Shown piece by piece: positions 16,249 through 28,356 of a stretch of DNA of 64,000 nt. The translations under genes and the position numbers were made by a program. Where the stretch lies: the NCBI GenBank assembly GCA_019722365.1, contig JADFUC010000852.1, forward strand, positions 1,860,001 to 1,924,000. Reading direction: 5' to 3'. Each line of letters begins with the position of its first letter. Positions within the stretch are counted from its first letter, which is position 1. The notes beneath the pieces were generated by a model. It saw nothing but the letters and a program-made list of their open reading frames with translations, ran no database searches and had not been told where the DNA came from. This DNA comes from Lithospermum erythrorhizon. Its lineage: Eukaryota > Streptophyta > Magnoliopsida > Boraginales > Boraginaceae.

Positions 16249-17814
16249 TTTTTGAGATTGGAAAATAATGGAGTATATCTGTATATGAATCTTGAGAAGG
16301 AAGGATGGAGGGAGAATTTTGATGGAGATGTTATTATTAGTTGGTGGGATCTTATACATATGGTTGTAGGATATTAATATGTTTATAGATCCAATACTAT
16401 TATTTATAGGTTAATAATGATTTTTCCACTTCAAACTTTGATATATTGATATCCAATTTTTTATTATTTTAAAATCATTTTTACACTATAAATAGAATAC
16501 ATTATTATGGAGTATTAATTAGTAGAATGAAAAAATCATTAACCTATTTTTATTACTCCGTATTAGTTATTGTCTCTTCTCAATTTAACTTGAGTTTACT
16601 TTGTCAATTTTGACTTTAATTAATTTTATTAACAATAGTTTTATATGAACGTGTTTTATGTATATTATCTAATGATGTGAATCATTAATATAAACTCAAA
16701 GGTATACTGAAATTGATTTAATGTTTTTTACTATCTTCTCAATATAAGTTCAAACATTATCATTATTAATTAAACTGTTGAGCGACTATTATTTTATTTA
16801 TAATAAGTTGATTGATCTACAAGTCCAATTCATTATTGTGTATGGAGGAAATTATTAGGATGATAATAAAGAAAGACTTTTAATTTAGACAAATAAATGG
16901 GTCTAGGAAATTGACGCGGATAAGCAAGCATGCATATTGAGTTAGGAAATTGCTTGGTAGACTAGTGCGTAGGTTCCGTGTGGAAAAACAAATTGGATAA
17001 ACGCCATATAAAAGTTCAAAACTACTCCCTACTAGATAGTGCTTTCAATGTTTGTACCCTAATATTCATATATACGCTCCTTCCTTTTTTAAAATAGATG
17101 GAATTTATATTTTAGAACAAATTGAGAATATTGTTTATTTTCTTATCAACTTTATTCCCTAATAAATAAAACATAGTATAAAAATAATAGCTGAGAGATA
17201 ATCGAATGATCTAGCGATTGATCCTAATATTTAATAGAGTTGTAGGTTAGGATAATTGTTAAATTAGGTTGAATTCATACAATAAAAAAAATATTTATTT
17301 TTGTGGAACAAAAATAAAATATATTTTTATCTATCATTGTGAAACAAAGTTAGAACTATTTTGGGATATGAACTACCAATTGATCTAAGTGTGTCATTTC
17401 TTATTTATATCAAAATTTTAAAAGATAAAAAATAATGAAATTATATGTGTCTTATAATATTATTTTCTAATCGATATATAAAAAATTAGAGTCCTATTTT
17501 AACAACTAAATTTTAATTTTTAGGTATGGTTTTAACTTTTTTAACTCCACACTCTTAATAGTCCTTATCTATCAAATACCCATCAAACAAGGAAACAATT
17601 TGAATTCAATTGAGTTTTGATTCTAAAATTGAGGTAAGTGAAAATTAGCCCATCTCAATCCATCTGCTCTCCAATCCATTTCACAATTTCCATACTCACA
17701 TCAGTCAATCTCAGAGCTGACCAACACTTCCACATGATATTAACATCCACATTATCCCTATTATTATTTTCTACCAATTATTAAATTAATCTAGCGTTAC
17801 ATATTGTTACAGGA
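16249..17814. other. Intergenic between the DUF761 gene and RPN2
   Basis: AT-rich sequence without coding potential. It includes the divergent promoters of the two flanking genes. MITE-terminus-like words (tactccgtatt at about 16553, 'cgctccttcc' at about 17075) suggest decayed insertions, but I could not pair ends. A 'ttgttacag' just before the RPN2 ATG could be a splice acceptor of a 5'UTR intron; this is not shown. Confidence 0.35.
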
Positions 17815-20800
17815 ATGGATATAAATTACGGTGTTATTGTATTGTTTGTAATGTTAATTGGGTCCATTTGTGATGCCTCCATTTTTCAACCAATCTCAGA
17901 CACTCATCGCTCCGTTGCGTTGGAGCTTTTTACACCGTCCGATGGATCATTTTCAAGGTCAACTTAATCTTTTAAATAATGTTTATTATTTTTAGCTATT
18001 TTTGTTTATGTCCAATAGTATTTGGAAGATTGTATTTTCAATATAGTTTATTATTCACTCGATATTTTTACTCGAATCGAAGTTATCTGTGTCAATTAAG
18101 GTTATAAAGTTGCTAATAATATTTGGTGAAAAATGTATAAGAAAATTGTGTTTTCAACGTTGTTTCCTATTGATCAAATCGAAGTTATATGTGTCAGTTA
18201 ATGTTACCGAGTTTGTTAATTTAGACAGTTGAAAATCAAAGTAGATGATCTTTTAGTGATGGAGGTAGTAGTTTATTAGGAGAATAAGAGAAATTGCTTT
18301 ACTTAATTGAAAATCTAGCTCTTGTAATTATGATTTTTATCAATTTGCAATGGCTAGTGAACCTGATTCGATCTTTGCAAATAGTTGTTTAATTAAGGAA
18401 TTCTTAGGCTAATAGTCACCACAAATTTCACTCGGATGAAACAATAGCGTGGATTTCTTTGTAATTGGTCGTAAATGCTATTTTGCGTTATGCTTTTCAA
18501 CCAGAGCACTAAATTAGTAAACTGAGACTTGATTGATGCAAGTTTCCGATGCATTCTTTTTCCGGTTTTATGGTATTATGTGAGGCAGTATATATTTTCA
18601 GCATTTACTTTCGAAAATCTGTGAACTTTTAATTCGTTTTGGAATTTCCGGACAATCCTTTCTATCTACTTTTGCCTGTTGTACGAGAGAGTTCTTGATA
18701 GTTTGTAACCTTTTCCAGTGTTGAAGAGGCTTATGAGGCTTTGAAGACATTTGAAGTTCTTGGAATTAAGAAAAAGTCAAATGTAAAGGATTCCACATGC
18801 AAATCCGTGGTGGAAGTTCTTTGGTCCCCAGATTCTGGTTTGAAGGCATTGTTTGATGCTCTAAGAGTCAATGAGATACTCGAATGTGAGCTTAGTAATG
18901 AGGCTTTTACGGTATGTTAAAAGTCCTTGTACCTAGCCGGTCACTTTTTGTTGGATGTTTGTGCTTTGCCTTATTCTGGAAGACTTTTTTTCCTTAGGGA
19001 ATTGCCTCAAGACTTAAGGATGCCATTGGCAGTGCTAGCTCACTACATGATTTCTATTATGCAGTCGGAGGTTTAAGAGTTATCAAGGTATTAATATGCA
19101 TTGTTAATCATTGATTATTTGATATGCAAAAACTATATTATCCTAATGAAATGGTAATTACATGTACCTAAGTGGTAGTCGTACCTGCAGCTTAAGTAGA
19201 TGTTTATCAGTGCTGATAAATATGGTCACTGTCCTATCTTGATATGTATTCCATATTGTGCAGGATCAGATATCTGATGTTGATGTGCAGCTTGGAGATG
19301 CCGATAAAGTTTTTCGCTCTGTAAAGGTTATACTTCTTCATGCCATGCTGGTAACCTTTGTGCAGGATCATTATCAGTATCTCCCATGAACCCTGTGCTG
19401 AGTTTTCAGTTTGAACATTATTTATAGGCACTCAGCCAAAGTGATGGAAGATGGCGCTATAATTTCAATAACCCAGAATCTAGCGCTTTTGCTGCAGGTG
19501 CTAGTTAATGGGATTTTTTCAATGTACATTGTCAAATATTCCACACTCACAATTCTCTATTGGCAATCCCTTTTTTTATTGTGCTGTTGTTCGTTCTTAA
19601 CAGAACATCACTTTATGCAGGTATGGCATTTGAGACCCTCGCTGGTATTATATCATTGGCGTCTACAGATATTGATCAGTCTCTGGTAAGCCGATGGTGT
19701 TCTTCATTTCTTACTCGACATGCTTTCATGCAATTTGCTAGTATGAAGAATAGAAAGAGAAGCTTCTTTTTTGTAATTTTATTTTATTTTGGTTACTTGT
19801 TTCACATCTAAATTTTCTGGCAGATTGATGCGGTAAAAAAGGACATACTGAAGCTTTTTGATGGTGCTGAAAAATATGGTGAGTGTTCTGCTACCTTTTT
19901 CTGCTGGAAAATCAAAATGTACAGTATTCAGAATTTCAGATACCAGATACATGAAAAAGTGATTCGAAGAACATCTAGAAGCGCTTCTGTATGCTAATAA
20001 TTTTTCGTGTAAGGAGGAAAACAACAAGGAAAGTAATGATTTCTTTCTTGGTTTATAGAGAATTAAACTTCTTACTTCAACTAATGCACTGTGCCGATTT
20101 TTTCTACATGTAATTACATCTCTTTTCTCTTTCTATCTACTCATTTGATTGGATCAATCATTTGTTGGTGTTCCAAAATTCCAAACTTTTATATGTTCTT
20201 GCCCTTAGTTGTTCCATTGGGTCTCTTTCTGATTATCTTAAAGAAAATTCATGAATCTCTAAAGTATTAAGTTGCAAGAAATTGTAGAAATGTTAACATT
20301 GGGAAATGGACAACCCTTCAACCTTTTCTTCTTATGTACTTTGTTGACCACTTAAAAAAAGTTCGCGAACTATAATTTTGAATTACGCGATCAATAAGTA
20401 GTTTTCCTGTGGCTCAGTTTACCATAGTGTTTTTCAATCCTCAATGGTTCAAGGATGAGAAACTGTGTTTTTTTGGTTGATTCATATTTATTTTAACAGC
20501 ATGATGCCCCTGAAATCATGCAGATGATGGTGCTTATTACTTTGATGAAAAGCTTGTTGATGGTCAAGAATATCAAGGTCCTGTATCAGCTTCCTCCTCA
20601 GTAGTTTTGGGTGTTACTGCTTATGCAGCTGCCACATCTGAAAGCTTAAATCTGAGATATCTTGCATTTGGATGCACACTGTGTTTTCACTTTGTTTTCT
20701 TCCCCCGTCGCACCTTCTTCTAAAACACTTCATTATATTTTGCAGCTGCCTGGAGAAAAAATACATGGTTTGGCAAAATTCTTGCTTGCAGTTGAAACTC

Positions 20801-23800
20801 CAGGAAATGGAAAAGACTTATACCACCAGATTGTGGCATTAGTTTCCTTAGAAAATAACAGGCAAATTTCCATCAAGTTTGTTAATCTGAGTTCAATCTT
20901 TGGTTTTTGTCCCACTTTATCTGGCACCTTTTTTTCTTTCTATTTGGACTGCACTGTTCCATTTATACTAATAGATGTTACATCTCTGAAACGTTATTGA
21001 GTTTTCGTCAACCCATTCAATGCTAGAATAACAGCCAATTTTCTGAATTTCATCTTGTCAGTAGGTTCACATAAATTTTCATAACTATCTAAAGCTCATT
21101 CTCTCTGCAGGTTTTTCACTCCTTTGATATTGTCACTTCCAGCTTCAGTGCTGTCCTTGACCAGTAAAGACCAACTTAAGGTTTGCTGTGTTTTATATGA
21201 CTAGTTCTTCATATTTAGAGGTTTTTAAGGATTTTGTTAATGGTCTACTGGTAATGTGGTTATATGATGTATGCTTTCATAAACACATGATGTCTATTGT
21301 TCATTATTAGCATAGTTCCTTGTCACTTTCTTGGAATTTTTTGTGGATATGGATTCTTTATTCTTTTTCATGCAGGTCTTCTTTTCAAGTTCTGGATGGA
21401 TGTTACGAGTTTAGACTCTGCATTAGTAATTGCATTGATTTAATGTTGATGGTCCAGTGCTGTTCACATCCTTCTTAGAATTTCAGTAGAAAAGTCTAGG
21501 ATTTTAATAGTTCGGTTTCCTGAGTCAACCCTCACAGATGTGCCTTTGTACTCCTGAAACATTGCGTTAGGCAAACCCATGTTTGAATTGTAATAGTTCT
21601 TTCGTTCTCATTTGACGACCTGTTTATAGAGATGAAATATGTCATTAAAATAAAACGGGGGAAGTAATTCTTGTTTGTTATTCCACCAATGGAATCACCG
21701 CTCATCTATGTTATTCAATCAACTATCTCTCATGTTTGATTTATTTTAGGTGAAAGTTAGTACGGTGTTAGGATCTTCGGCACCTCCTCTGTCTGTCAAA
21801 CTCATGCAGATTTTCAGTTCTGAATCACAGGATTCTGCCGTGATGAATCAGGTATTATTAGTTTGTTATATGTTTCTTTAACAAGCTTTAATTGTATGTT
21901 CTGATGATCATCATTTTTTCTCTATCTAATAGACCTGTTCCTTCTTGTAATACAGGATCTCAAGTTTGACTCCAAAGGTGGCCTATATTACATGGATGCT
22001 TTACCAGAAAGTATTGATGTGGGGAGGTACATTTTCTCTTTTGAGGTAATTATCTTTCCAGTAGTATTATTTCCCCCCTTCTCCTTCTGCTATCTAGGTT
22101 AAAGATATGTTTGGGGTTATCACTTTCTCATAATTGCCTTTGCTTATCAGGTTGTGCTGCACGATCCTGATAATAAAAAAGTTTTTGTCACTGGCGGACG
22201 GGCTAGAGTGGCTGTGTACGTTACAGGAGTTATTAAGATCAACCATGCTGAACTCTCAATACGTGACAGTGATGTTGGAAGTGTAGAAAGTCTGAAAAAG
22301 TACATCCTTGCTCCTTTTCTCTGTTCTTATTGTTCCATTGCTCAAGATCCTTTCTGTTTTCCTTTTTGAGAGTGGACCATGAAGCAAGTTACTGCTCGTA
22401 CCATTGGGCCAACTATGTCAACCATAGGAAGTCTGAAATTTGCCTTGAAATTCGTTAGAACCTTATTGAACAGAACAAAGCCTGATTGGATGTATACACA
22501 TTCAAAAAAGCTCTAGTTAGGATGAAGTTTTATATTAGTCCGATGTGTTGATGGATTCACTTTTGAATTTTGCAACAAATTGTGCCAGATAGAGCCAATA
22601 GGCTGGTCTGAAAAATTACTAACCCCAGTTACCTAGGTGCTTGTTCAGGTATTTTCATGATTTTTAACAGAAAAACTAATATTAAGATTTATTTAATTTC
22701 CTTTATTCTAGATTGGATCTAAATGGGAAAAATGAAATTGCCTTATCGGCAAACCACCTGCAGAAATTGAAGATATCCTTTCAGTTAAACACTCCCCTCG
22801 GACATGCCTTCAAACCACACCAGGTTGGCATATGGCTTTAAATTGTATATATTCTCAGCATCCTTCATTTTGTTACCTTCTACTTAAACAATGATGAACA
22901 TTTAATGTGCAGGCATTCCTTAAGCTAAGGCATGAGAGCAAAGTTGAGCACATTTTTGTGGTTGGCACTACAGGGAAAAACTTTGAGATTATTTTGGTAA
23001 ATTCATTCCACTAGATTATTTTTGTGTTTGACACTACAAAGTTGAGCACATTTAATGTGCAGGCATTCCTTAAACAATGATGACCCTGTGCCTGTCATCC
23101 TCTCTTGAAACTTTCTTCTCCTTGTTGTTATGTTATAGAACTCTTGAATTCTTATTGTGTAAGTTGCATTGTAGGATTTTCTTGGACTGGTTGATAAATT
23201 TTACTACCTGTCAGGCAAATATGAACTTCAGCTCTCTATCGGTGACACTGCTATGGTAATTATGTGACATATGTCTTCTCTCTTCTCCGTATCTATCTCT
23301 ACTCCAGTTTTAGCTACTTTTAATTTCTCCGGGTGTTGCACATGTTTAATATGATTGGGTTGGAGTTTTCTTCCTTCAGGAAAATTCTTTCTCACAGCAT
23401 TTGGGCCATGTCGACTTAGACCTTCCTGTGCCACCTGAGAAGGCTACTCGTCCTCCTGCTCAACCTACTGACCTCTATTCTCGATACGGCCCCAAGGCAG
23501 AGATTACTCACATCTTCAGAGCTCCCGAGAAGAGGCCACTCAGAGAGCTATCTCTTGCTTTCTTGGGTCTTGTTCTTTTGCCATTCATTGGCTTTTTGAT
23601 TGGGGTATGTCGATATACTATGCAGTCCTCGTTACTGTACTCTTATTTATAGTGGGGACTGGGGTAACTACATGATTTCTTCATGTGTTCTCTCCTATAA
23701 TTCCCTTTCCTAGATCCAATGGCCTTTTACTAATATATATGTTATCTTACATTATTTTGACAGCTTCTACGTCTTGGCGTTAATTTGAAGAATTTCCCAA

Positions 23801-24174
23801 CTACTGCTGTTTCTTCTGTTTTCGCTTTATTGTTTCATGTGGGCATTGGAGCCGTTCTCCTTTTATATTCACTATTTTGGTTAAAGGTTAGCCGTCCTTT
23901 GCTCTCCACTCCAGTCTCCCCTTCACTCTTTTTTGTAGTTTTCTCTTGGCACGTAATCTGTGCACACCATGCGACAACATGTATCACTGTAAAATTTATC
24001 ACATCATTTTTCTTGAAGTCATCGTAATTTCATTTGTTCCCTATGAATGCAATGCAGTTAAACTTGTTTACAACGCTGAAGGCTCTTGGATTCTTGGGAG
24101 TTTTCTTGATGTTTGTTGGGCACAGGACACTCTCCCATCTCGCATCTGCATCAGCCAAGTTAAAATCTGCCTGA
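17815..24174 (+). CDS. RPN2: Ribophorin II / oligosaccharyltransferase subunit RPN2 (HAP6-like)
   Basis: Non-catalytic subunit of the ER oligosaccharyltransferase, which transfers N-glycans to nascent proteins. Exons: 17815-17957, 18719-18911, 18998-19087, 19264-19326, 19428-19497, 19621-19685, 19824-19878, 20524-20651, 20746-20861, 21111-21180, 21750-21851, 21956-22045, 22151-22299, 22712-22823, 22913-22996, 23175-23255, 23380-23604, 23764-23886, 24058-24174. Together they encode 691 aa, the length I recall for Arabidopsis HAP6. A signal peptide (about 1-22) precedes the lumenal part ([34 protein letters not shown]). Three C-terminal membrane spans lie near 593-613, 626-652 and 657-677. Two introns are unusual: intron 8 begins CT instead of GT at 20652, and intron 9 is GC-AG (GC at 20862). 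Intron 1 carries a MITE remnant, and intron 15 a scrambled copy of the exon 15 acceptor. If intron 8 is not removed, translation meets a stop at 20720-20722. Confidence 0.94.
18110..18271. mobile_element. MITE remnant in RPN2 intron 1, related to the CK1-intron MITE
   Basis: The right part (18226-18271) matches the right end of the Stowaway MITE at 8396-8650. Both run 'ttaatttNgacaNttgaaaa', then 'gatcttttagtgatggagg' or similar, then 'cagta/tagta'. Upstream similarity ('gtgaaaaatgtataagaaaa', 'gtgtcagttaat') continues to about 18110. I could not find the left end. It does not touch the exons at 17815-17957 and 18719-18911. Confidence 0.55.
20652..20745 (+). other. RPN2 intron 8 with non-canonical CT donor
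   Basis: Exon 8 must end at 20651 (codons ..TTA AAT) and exon 9 begin at 20746 (CTG CCT GGA), giving LN|LPGEK as in the family. The donor reads ctgagatatc; a single G in place of C at 20652 would give a good gtgaga donor. The acceptor (ttatattttgcag) is normal. Other GT positions here either break the frame or leave an intron of about 52 nt. Confidence 0.6.
20862..21110 (+). other. RPN2 intron 9, GC-AG class
   Basis: The exon end ..AATAACAG (to 20861) is followed by gcaaat, and the next exon begins at 21111 after ctctctgcag. Joining restores NNRFFTPLI in frame. AG|GCAA is the usual context of the minor GC-AG intron class that the major spliceosome accepts. Confidence 0.75.
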
Positions 24175-25845
24175 GGAATTTAGAGCATTCATAGAAGTGA
24201 ACTTATGATGAGGAATAGGATTGATATAGAGATTCAATTTTGTTGTAGCAAATATTCGGTAAAATGTTACACAACTGGATCAGAAGTCTACTAACACCTC
24301 TTATGGTGAATGAGACTTGGGTCGTTTATCACAGTGTATGACTGTATGTGACCATGCATGACACACAAATGTTACTAGCACCCTTACAGTGAAGCGTTGA
24401 TCTCCCTCTAAATTTACTTCTTTCAACTGTTACACCTTAAGCTTTCCTGCATTGCACTTGCTAAATTGGATATGCATTAGTGACTAGTGTTTACCAATCA
24501 GGTTTTATTCTCAGCTCTTTCTCCCTTTGGTTACCTTCAAAGGGTAACCATCCAAGATGAAAAATAGTTCACTTCTTCATGTTTAGAAATATAATCAATT
24601 TTCGAAGTACCAAATTCAGGTTTACGCATTGTTTTTGCTGAAGGTAGTGGCTTTATTGATCAGAAATGATCTATCATCCGTCATGGTTTTCAAAATTGTA
24701 TACCATGCATTGAGTGATTATAAAACTATACATAATGTTTTCAATATATGGTGTGCAATTCAATGATCTTGCCAATTTCAAATGGGGTTTGTTGATTTAT
24801 TTTTCTTCACTATTGTTAGTTCTGGTTCTGCAGTTTTAGTATCCTACTTGCTATATTAGTATCTTCCATACTTAACACTGGTAATCTCAAAACTTTGTCC
24901 ATTATGTGTTTATGGCTTGAAATAGACAATTGAATGTTGGGCAAGCATGAAATGAGTCTGTGCGCCTGAAATGAGAAGCTAGAGACTGGGCTGGAACAGG
25001 TGATAATTTATTGATTAAATGATCACAAGTCTACATCAAGATATGTGAAGACACTCTCAAAGGTGGAAACATGTGTAAATGAACTGATGACAAAAGCATT
25101 TAAGGAGAAGAAGAAGAAGCAGGTACAATTATGCAAGAGTGTTTGATCCAGAAATGTGGTACGGTTTCCCTTTCAGTATGTTGCACGTGGGACTTGATTT
25201 TTCGAGGACCATAGTTGTCAGTACTCATGTTCTTAAATTAATCAAGACTTTTCTTCAATATACTTTTGTTACAATTAAAGTTTTTACTTCAAGGAAAAGA
25301 TAAAACTTGATTCCTTTGGACACTTCTATTGGGGTTAAAGCGTAGGTTTGGTAACTGGGAGGCGGGCATTGAGCATTCTTTTATACTCGAACTCGATTTG
25401 GATGGCAGTGGAGCAAGGTTTCTTGATCGAGTATCTAGCTAGTAACAGGATTATTTGGTCAAATTATACATCAAGATATGTATAAAGTTGCAAACAAATA
25501 AATTGGATGTTAGCGGATACCGAACAATATTGTTTAGTCGAACCCGATTCAATTATCAACTGGCTAGTAGTGTGAAGGATTATCAGATCAAGCAGCGAGG
25601 ATGTACTAGGATTACCGTTCCGATGGCAACCCTAAACACGTCTTAAGTTGGTTAATCTCAAAAACAATATGATGTTAGCTTTGGTTGATTAACATTACAT
25701 TCCTTGAATTCGCCCTTCCGGATGGCATAAAGAAAAGTCTTCATTCATACTTGACATGATGTTTTAGTTGAGGGGTGTTTTTTATGATTTAGAGGGACGT
25801 TGGTCAATAAGGCTCAAAGTCTGGACATTGGGTAAATAAAAAATA
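24175..25845. other. Intergenic downstream of RPN2
   Basis: Contains the RPN2 3' untranslated region, then non-coding sequence of moderate AT content. I see no gene, RNA or clear transposon end. The open frame at 25455-25646 lacks any family similarity that I recognise. Confidence 0.4.
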
Positions 25846-26025
25846 CTACCTCCATCCCGTGAATATCGGCCAATTTCAAATGTTGATTTTTTAATTTTTT
25901 TAAACTTAATTAATCGTACATATAATTTATAATATTTGATGAAAATATATCTAATGCTAGTATCTTTAATCTATTTTAATACTACAATCACAATTTTAGT
26001 TCAAATCACTATTACAAAATAACAC
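25846..26025. mobile_element. MITE-like fragment ('ctacctccatcccgtgaatat' end)
   Basis: The sequence tactacctccatcccg (about 25844-25859) has the form of a Stowaway-type terminus. It is followed by AT-rich sequence with gatgaaaatatatctaatgc, a word type shared with other MITEs in the window. No matching inverted end is evident before the C-rich tract at 26158, so this is probably a truncated or nested copy. Confidence 0.4.
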
Positions 26026-26157
26026 TTGACGCCACATGTTAAAAAAAATGTCGACAAGATTAATCTCAGACGCTGTCGAAGTTCATACCTTGTAGCAAAT
26101 CAAGTTAAAAATCAACAAATTTTATTTTTAAAAAATGAAAATAAAGCCTACAATAAT

Positions 26158-26400
26158 ACTCCATCCCTTCCATCGACCCACCCCACCCCCCACAACCCTG
26201 CACCCCCCACCCACCACCACCCCCGGCCAACAACGAGGCCCCCACCCCTCACAGATTCCTGCTTTGCACCCACCCCCACCTGCTCTCTCCACCCACCCCT
26301 ACCCCCCCAGATACCCCAACCCCAACGACTTCTAGCCCTACCTCAAACCTTAACCCCGTGTAACCCACCAACCCCCCCAACCCCGAGTAATACGACGCAT
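26158..26400. repeat. C-rich, purine-poor low-complexity tract
   Basis: About 240 bases dominated by ccc, cca and cac words, abruptly different from the AT-rich surroundings. It produces proline/histidine-rich open frames (26026-26457 and 26135-26335) that I regard as composition artefacts. Similar tracts occur at 46170-46330 and, within an inverted repeat, at 57240-57310. Confidence 0.6.
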
Positions 26401-26504
26401 CGAAGTTTGAAGTTATTATCCTCGTACGATTTCAGATCGGTCAGCTTCTCTATCTAGCTTGTCAAGTCCAGGTCTGTCCCAAAAACATTGTCCACTTTCA
26501 ATTG

Positions 26505-27125
26505 TCACTTTCTAGTTTTTATTCAATCAAAATTATCTTATTATTAATAGTAGAATACTTAAATAATGTTATCATTTGATATACAACCTCCTCCGTCCCA
26601 AACAAATCTGGTCTACAAATTTTGAAATTAATCACATGCGGTGACTTTGATTCGAATCGAAATTATCTTATTAATAGTAGGATACTTAAATAATATGGAG
26701 TACTAGCATTTGATATACTACCTCCTTCGTCCCAAAAAATTTGTCCAGTTTGATTTTAAGTTGTGAAAATTAACTAACGTTGTAATTAATTGTTGTAATT
26801 TTGATTTGAATCAAAATTATCTTATTATTATAGTAGAATACTTAAAAATAAAACTTCGTATTAGAATTTTAAGTTGTGAAAATTAACTTACTTTGTTACT
26901 AATTGTTACGTGTAACTTTGGTTTGAATCGAAATTATCTTATTATTAATAGTAGAATACTTAAAAATAAAACTTCGTACTAGAATTTTAAGTTGTGAAAA
27001 TTAACTTACATTGTTACTAATCAAGATGTAACTTTTGGTTGTCTGGAACCGAAATTATCTTATTATTAATAGTAAATACTTAAAAATAAAACTGCATTCA
27101 GAATTTTAAGTTGTGAAATTAACTT
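26505..27125. repeat. ~118-bp tandem repeat, about 5 units, with MITE-like ends
   Basis: The block 'gaaattatcttattattaata' plus 'gtagaatacttaaa' and 'gaattttaagttgtgaaaa' recurs with a period of about 118 bp (near 26530, 26665, 26810, 26930 and 27050). The first units also carry 'cctcctccgtcccaaa' (about 26586) and 'cctccttcgtcccaaa' (about 26722), which resemble Stowaway-type termini. The array therefore probably grew by duplication of part of a MITE. Non-coding. Confidence 0.7.
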
Positions 27126-28356
27126 TGTAATAATTATGAATCTCAAAAACAACTCACACAACCAATACCAATTCATCAATTTTATTTATACTGCGGTTGC
27201 AATTATTTTTTTAATATTGAATTTTGGCGGTTTTTAAATCTTTGGCTGATAAATTCTAATGACGCTTCTACGCCGTGAATTTGGAGGTTTGGTTCAATCT
27301 ATTAAAAATTTAACTGAGTATTAAATTTAATGAGAAGTACTTGTTTGATTTGTTAATTTTTTATGTTGTTGTTGAATTTAAGACAAGCAACAAACGTTAG
27401 GTCAGTGTCTTTTCATGTATTTTATTTCATTTGTTTCAACTAATTCTTATTTTTTTTATATTTTATTTGTGTTTTTAACTATTTCTTATGAATTTTGTTT
27501 TGTAGGATTATGGGAGACGACGTTTTTTATGGTGGATAATGCAAGGCTCTCTAGAGATGATGCTGATGTTGATGTTTCTCAGCCTCCCATGATACCACCT
27601 AAAAAATGGAAAGTTAAAACAAGTGGAAGTGTAGAGAATCAGTAATAAAAAAGATTTCAAAATAGAAAGAATGTATCAAACTTAAGGTATATATATGAAC
27701 TTTAATATTTTGCTGTATATCATATATTATTATTAATACATATATAAAACATTTAATTTAAGTTAAAGGCATGAATATTTTAATATTTAAGTTGTATATC
27801 ATATATTATTAATACATATATGTCATTTTAATATTTGTTGCATATATATGAACATTTAACATTCTTGTCATTTGCTGATTCGGGTAAATCCATACCGCTA
27901 TCGTCGATGGCTTCAACCAATTGACCGAACAAGTCCACATTTGTCGACAATGGGTTTTCTCAAGTTCAGAAATAGTAGATCCCCTTGTCGAAAGTGATCG
28001 TGCATGCAACGGATGACCAATTGAAACAAAGAATATGGGAAAAACTAGAGGTAAAATTTAATATAACCGTATTTTATTTGTAGCTATCTCGCAAAGTGCA
28101 TATATTTATAACAATTTTTTGCCGCAAAGCAATCTGAACTTGACTTAGAGTCGTATGGATATGACTTTAAAAAAGGCAAAAGCTGCAAGTAATTCTCGTA
28201 TAAGTCGTCAAAGAATGTTTCGATGGCGATTCTAACCCCTAAAGGTCAGTTCGATGTTGTCACAAAGAAAGTCGGGTTAGATTCATGAAAGCAAAGAGGT
28301 ACGAAGATTCCTGTAAATTTTTGATTAGTTTCAAACTATTAATTTTTTTACACTTA
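27126..28356. other. Intergenic, nothing firmly recognised
   Basis: AT-rich. The frame at 27415-27645 ends with a short acidic then basic run (DDADVDVSQPP, PPKKWKVK) resembling the start of a hAT or BED-type transposase, but the stretch is too short to call. Related 'catatattattaatacatata' words repeat near 27720 and 27800. Confidence 0.3.

Noticed and set aside
16249..16359. 37-residue N-terminal extension of the DUF761 frame
   Set aside because: The extension is hydrophobic and AT-composition-like. Family members start with a short basic helix such as the one at MVLGNNMSLLARLRR.
20691..20745. Alternative RPN2 intron 8 starting at the GT at 20694
   Set aside because: It is in frame but would leave an intron of only about 52 nt, below the usual plant minimum, and would insert 14 residues not expected in the family. 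It is kept only as a test in the finding.
26026..26457. 143-residue proline/histidine-rich open frame
   Set aside because: It arises from a C-rich low-complexity tract in repeat DNA. An overlapping frame is equally Pro-rich, and there is no domain or splice context.
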